Source: Streptomyces sp. NRRL WC-3605 (GTDB lineage: Bacteria; Actinomycetota; Actinomycetes; Streptomycetales; Streptomycetaceae). From it: DNA of 64,000 nucleotides. Positions within the stretch are counted from its first letter, which is position 1. Each line of letters opens with the position of its first letter. A program made the position numbers and the translations under genes. Positions 60,556-64,000 of the stretch are shown here, one piece after another. The stretch is from NCBI RefSeq assembly GCF_001509795.1, contig NZ_LLZN01000057.1, positions 1 through 64,000 of the forward strand, given 5' to 3'. Below the pieces are notes generated by a model. The model did not search any database. It worked only from the letters and a program-made list of their open reading frames with translations, and was not told the origin of the DNA.

Positions 60556-63500
60556 TCAGGTGTGCGACCGCAGCAGCGTGCGCATGGTGCGCATCGCCAC
60601 CGAGAGGTTGGCCAGGTCGAACGCGTCCGAGCCGCGGATCTCCTCCAGCGTGGTACGCGCCCGGCCCAGGATCGCCGCGTTCTTGCGCTCCCACGCCTCG
60701 AAGCGCTGCTCGGGCGTCGCGGTGCCGTCGCCGACCGCCAGGACGTCCGAGGTCAGCGCCGCGTGGGCGGCGTACAGGTCCTCGCGGATGGAGGCGCGGG
60801 CCATGGACTGCCAGCGGTCGGACCGCGGCAGCTCGATGATCCGGTCCATGAGCTGGCTGATGTGCAGCCGGTCACCGAGGTCGTAGTAGACCTCGGCGAC
60901 GTCCATCGGGTCCTTGCCCATACGGTCGGCCACCGAGACGATGTCGAGCGTCGGGAAGGCCGAGGAGAACCCGGCGACCCGCTGGGCCAGCTCGACGGGC
61001 ACCCCGGCATCGGTCAGCTCGTCGTGGATCTGCTGGTACCAGTCCAGATCGGCGCCGCGCAGCAGCTTCGGCAGCTGCGACCACACCTGCTCCACCCGGT
61101 CGGAGAAGAAGTCGACCGTGTCCGCGAGCGCGAGCGGCTGCTGCCGGTTGTTCAGCAGCCAGCGCGTGCCGCGCTCGACCAGGCGCCGCGAGTGCAGCCG
61201 GATGCGGGTCTGGACGGCGGCCTCGACCTTGTTGTCCAGCGCCTCGACCGCGTCCCACACCTCCGCCGAGCGGAAGATCGCGCGGGCCACCGTCTGCGCC
61301 CGGACGATCTCCTCCAGCGAGGCCCCGGTCTCCTCGCGCAGCCGGTGGAGATACGTCGTACCGCCCGTGTTGACCGTGTCGTTGACCAGCACGGTCGTGG
61401 TGATCTCACGGCGCAGCGGGTGACTGACGAGGTGCTCGGGGAACCGCTCGCGCAGCGCCGTCGGGAAGTAGGAGTGCAGCAGCGTGCTCAGGTACGGGTC
61501 GTCCGGCAGCGAGGTGTGCAGCAGCTCCTCGGCGACCGTGATCTTCGTGTACGCCATCAGCACGGCCGTCTCCGGGCCGGTCAGGCCGTGGTCGGAGTTC
61601 AGGCGCTCGCGGATCTGCCGGTCCGTGGGCAGGAACTCCAGCGCACGGTCCAGGTGCCCCTCCCTGACCAGGTGCTTCATGAAGCGCTGCTGGGCGTGGA
61701 GCATGGCGCCGGACTGGGCGAGGGCGTTGGCGATCGCCGTGTTCTGCGCGTAGTTGTTGCGCAGGACCAGGCGGCCGACCTCGTCCGTCATCTCGGCGAG
61801 CAGCTTGTTGCGCTGCTTGACCGTCATGTCGCCGTCGGCGACCAGGCCGTTGAGCAGGATCTTGATGTTCACCTCGTGGTCGGAGGTGTCCACGCCCGCG
61901 CTGTTGTCGATGGCGTCGGTGTTGATCCGGCCGCCGCTCCGGGCGAACTCGATCCGGCCGAGCTGGGTCAGGCCCAGGTTGCCGCCCTCGCCGACCACCT
62001 TGACGCGCAGGTCGGCGCCGTCGACCCGGATGGCGTCGTTCGCCTTGTCGCCGACGTCGGCGTTCGACTCGGTGCTGGCCTTGACGTAGGTGCCGATGCC
62101 GCCGTTCCACAGCAGGTCCACCGGGGCCTGGAGGATGGCCTTCATCAGCTCGGCCGGGGTCATCTTGGCGACCTTGCCCTCGATGCCCAGGGCCTCGCGG
62201 ATGTGCGCGTTGACGCTGATGGCCTTCGCGCTGCGCGGGAAGACGCCGCCACCGGCCGACAGCAGCGAGGGGTCGTAGTCCTCCCAGCTGGAGCGCGGCA
62301 GCTCGAACAGGCGCCGGCGCTCGGCGTAGGAGGTCGCCGCGTCCGGGGTCGGGTCGATGAAGATGTGCCGGTGGTCGAACGCGGCGACCAGCCGGATGTG
62401 CTCGCTGAGCAGCATGCCGTTGCCGAACACGTCACCGGACATGTCGCCGACGCCGACGACCGTGAAGTCCTCGCTCTGCGTGTCGACGCCGAGCTCGCGG
62501 AAGTGCCGCTTGACGGACTCCCAGGCGCCCCGGGCGGTGATGCCCATGCCCTTGTGGTCGTAGCCGGCCGAACCGCCGGAGGCGAAGGCGTCCCCGAGCC
62601 AGAAGTTGTAGGACTCGGCGACCTCGTTGGCGATGTCGGAGAACTTCGCGGTGCCCTTGTCGGCGGCGACGACGAGGTAGGTGTCGTCCCCGTCGTGCCG
62701 GACGACGTCCGCCGGGGGCACGACCTCGCCGGCCACCATGTTGTCGGTGATGTCGAGCAGCGCCGAGATGAACGTCCGGTAGCTGGCGATACCTTCCGCC
62801 ATCCAGGCGTCCCGGTCCACGGCCGGGTCGGGCAGCTGCTTGGCGACGAAGCCGCCCTTGGCGCCGACCGGCACGATCACGGTGTTCTTCACCATCTGCG
62901 CCTTGACCAGGCCGAGGATCTCCGTGCGGAAGTCCTCACGCCGGTCGGACCAGCGCAGACCGCCGCGGGCGACCTTGCCGAAGCGCAGGTGCACACCCTC
63001 GACGCGCGGCGAGTACACCCAGATCTCGTACGCCGGGCGCGGCGCCGGGAGGTCCGGGATGGCCTGCGGGTCGAACTTCATGGAGACGTAGTCGTGCGGC
63101 TCGCCCGCGGCCGCCTCCTGGAAGAAGTTGGTGCGCAGCGTCGCCTTGATGACGGTGAGGAAGGACCGCAGGATCCGGTCCTCGTCCAGGCTCGCCACCT
63201 GGTCCAGGGCCGCGTCGAGCTCCTCGAGCAGCGCGTCCACGATCTCGCGGCCCGCGCGCTGGCGGTCCGGCGACAGCCGCGCCTCGAACAGGGAGACGAG
63301 GAGCCGGGTCGTGTGGACGTTGTGGCGGAGGGTGTCCTCCATGTAGTCCTGCGAGAAGGTCGACCCGGCCTGCCGCAGGTACTTGGCGTACGCCCGCAGC
63401 ACCATGGCCTGCCGCCAGGTCAGCCCGGCGCTCAGCACGAGGGCGTTGAAGCCGTCGTTCTCGGCCTTGCCGGTCCAGGTGGCGGCGAACGCCTCCGAGA

Positions 63501-64000
63501 AGCGCTCACGCGCGTCGTCGCCCGCGTAGTCGGCGGCGGCGGCCTGGCTCGGCATGCGCAGACCGAAGTCGTAGATCCAGGCGACGCTGCGGTCGGAGCA
63601 GCGCAGCTCGTACGGCCGCTCGTCGACGACCTCGACACCGAGCCGGCTGAGCACCGGCAGGACGGCGGACAGCGAGACGGCCGCGCCCTTCCGGTAGATC
63701 TTGAAGCGGCGCTCCTCGGGGGCGGCGCCGACCGGCTCGTACAGGCTCAGCGAGAAGTCCTTCTCCTCGGTGAGCTGTTCGATGTGGACGAGGTCGGAGA
63801 CCGCGGAGCGCGGGCCGTGGTCGGCCTTGTAGCCCTCGGGGAAGGCGTTGCCGTAGCGGCGCAGCAGTTCGGCCGCGTGCTCCTCGCCGAGCTCGGCGTT
63901 CAGCGCGTCGGCGAAGCCGTCGGCCCAGGACCGGGCGGCGTCCACCAGCCGGGCCTCGATGCGCTCCTTGTCGGCGTCGGACAGCTGCGGCAGCTCGGTG
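60556..64000 (-). CDS. gdh: NAD-specific glutamate dehydrogenase, large (180-kDa class), C-terminal part
   Basis: The last 1148 codons are present; the open frame continues past the right edge, so the start is outside. The catalytic GAKGGFV Lys site, the dinucleotide region with GVGDMSGDVFGNGML, and GNLGLTQLGRIEFARSGGRINTDAIDNSAGVDTSDHEVNIKILLN are all typical of the large GDH class known from S. clavuligerus. It converts glutamate to 2-oxoglutarate and ammonia with NAD+. The long C-terminal extension (about 400 residues after the dehydrogenase fold) is characteristic of the class. The strong terminator isolates it from the wall-polymer locus. Confidence 0.95.
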   Translation of the reverse strand, partial: TELPQLSDADKERIEARLVDAARSWADGFADALNAELGEEHAAELLRRYGNAFPEGYKADHGPRSAVSDLVHIEQLTEEKDFSLSLYEPVGAAPEERRFKIYRKGAAVSLSAVLPVLSRLGVEVVDERPYELRCSDRSVAWIYDFGLRMPSQAAAADYAGDDARERFSEAFAATWTGKAENDGFNALVLSAGLTWRQAMVLRAYAKYLRQAGSTFSQDYMEDTLRHNVHTTRLLVSLFEARLSPDRQRAGREIVDALLEELDAALDQVASLDEDRILRSFLTVIKATLRTNFFQEAAAGEPHDYVSMKFDPQAIPDLPAPRPAYEIWVYSPRVEGVHLRFGKVARGGLRWSDRREDFRTEILGLVKAQMVKNTVIVPVGAKGGFVAKQLPDPAVDRDAWMAEGIASYRTFISALLDITDNMVAGEVVPPADVVRHDGDDTYLVVAADKGTAKFSDIANEVAESYNFWLGDAFASGGSAGYDHKGMGITARGAWESVKRHFRELGVDTQSEDFTVVGVGDMSGDVFGNGMLLSEHIRLVAAFDHRHIFIDPTPDAATSYAERRRLFELPRSSWEDYDPSLLSAGGGVFPRSAKAISVNAHIREALGIEGKVAKMTPAELMKAILQAPVDLLWNGGIGTYVKASTESNADVGDKANDAIRVDGADLRVKVVGEGGNLGLTQLGRIEFARSGGRINTDAIDNSAGVDTSDHEVNIKILLNGLVADGDMTVKQRNKLLAEMTDEVGRLVLRNNYAQNTAIANALAQSGAMLHAQQRFMKHLVREGHLDRALEFLPTDRQIRERLNSDHGLTGPETAVLMAYTKITVAEELLHTSLPDDPYLSTLLHSYFPTALRERFPEHLVSHPLRREITTTVLVNDTVNTGGTTYLHRLREETGASLEEIVRAQTVARAIFRSAEVWDAVEALDNKVEAAVQTRIRLHSRRLVERGTRWLLNNRQQPLALADTVDFFSDRVEQVWSQLPKLLRGADLDWYQQIHDELTDAGVPVELAQRVAGFSSAFPTLDIVSVADRMGKDPMDVAEVYYDLGDRLHISQLMDRIIELPRSDRWQSMARASIREDLYAAHAALTSDVLAVGDGTATPEQRFEAWERKNAAILGRARTTLEEIRGSDAFDLANLSVAMRTMRTLLRSHT

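Noticed and set aside
57224..60886. A 1220-codon open frame on the plus strand
   Set aside because: It runs out of frame through the GT2 gene and antisense to the membrane protein. The translation is Arg/Pro-rich without domains.

Overview
The window looks like chromosomal DNA of a Streptomyces-type actinomycete. It is very GC-rich, with GTG/TTG starts, and it carries A-factor-type (gamma-butyrolactone) signalling genes. A housekeeping block follows whose content matches a conserved Streptomyces neighbourhood: tmRNA, smpB, ctpA-like, ftsX, ftsE, prfB, two membrane Ser/Thr kinases and NAD-glutamate dehydrogenase. No tRNA, rRNA, CRISPR array, insertion sequence or prophage was seen.

Region 1 (1 to about 17 kb) is one edge of an aromatic polyketide (type II PKS-like) biosynthetic cluster. 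It holds the N-terminus of a biotin carboxylase, two atypical OmpR-type regulators, two gamma-butyrolactone receptor homologues, an AfsA-type autoregulator synthase coupled to an NAD-dependent reductase, and tailoring genes: tandem-ABM oxygenase, SnoaL-like protein, flavin reductase, FMN/F420-type split-barrel protein, aromatic FAD hydroxylase, flavin-dependent halogenase and a Tat-exported berberine-bridge-type oxidase. A CPA2 antiporter and a DHA2 drug pump with an HxlR regulator suggest self-resistance and export. The minimal PKS genes are not in the window. The halogenase and flavin reductase predict a chlorinated or brominated product.

Region 2 (17 to 22.4 kb) holds accessory genes: a mycothiol-type DinB protein, a WYL regulator, a QOR2/NmrA-like quinone reductase, a secreted esterase, a DUF4232-like lipoprotein and a small membrane protein. 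The quinone reductase carries almost the same 37-bp promoter element as the HxlR/MFS promoter 9 kb away.

Region 3 (22.5 to 36 kb) is core: tmRNA and smpB (trans-translation), a C-terminal processing protease, FtsEX, a LAETG sortase substrate, release factor 2, two kinases resembling PkaB/PkaA, and a large FHA-FtsK-like ATPase that could read kinase phosphorylation.

Region 4 (36 to 39.7 kb) is a sugar ABC importer (lipoprotein and two permeases) without its own ATPase, as expected where the shared ATPase MsiK serves many importers.

Region 5 (39.9 to 60.5 kb) is a wall glycopolymer locus. It encodes four large proteins that fuse a GT2 glycosyltransferase to a TagF-like CDP-glycerol glycerophosphotransferase, two stand-alone GT2 proteins, a GalE-like epimerase, a TagG/TagH ABC exporter and two paralogous multi-pass membrane proteins. 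An Ohr/OhrR peroxide module and a TetR regulator lie inside it. The four fusion proteins differ at residues expected to be catalytic, which suggests division of labour. The window ends inside the large NAD-glutamate dehydrogenase gene (60.6 kb to the edge).
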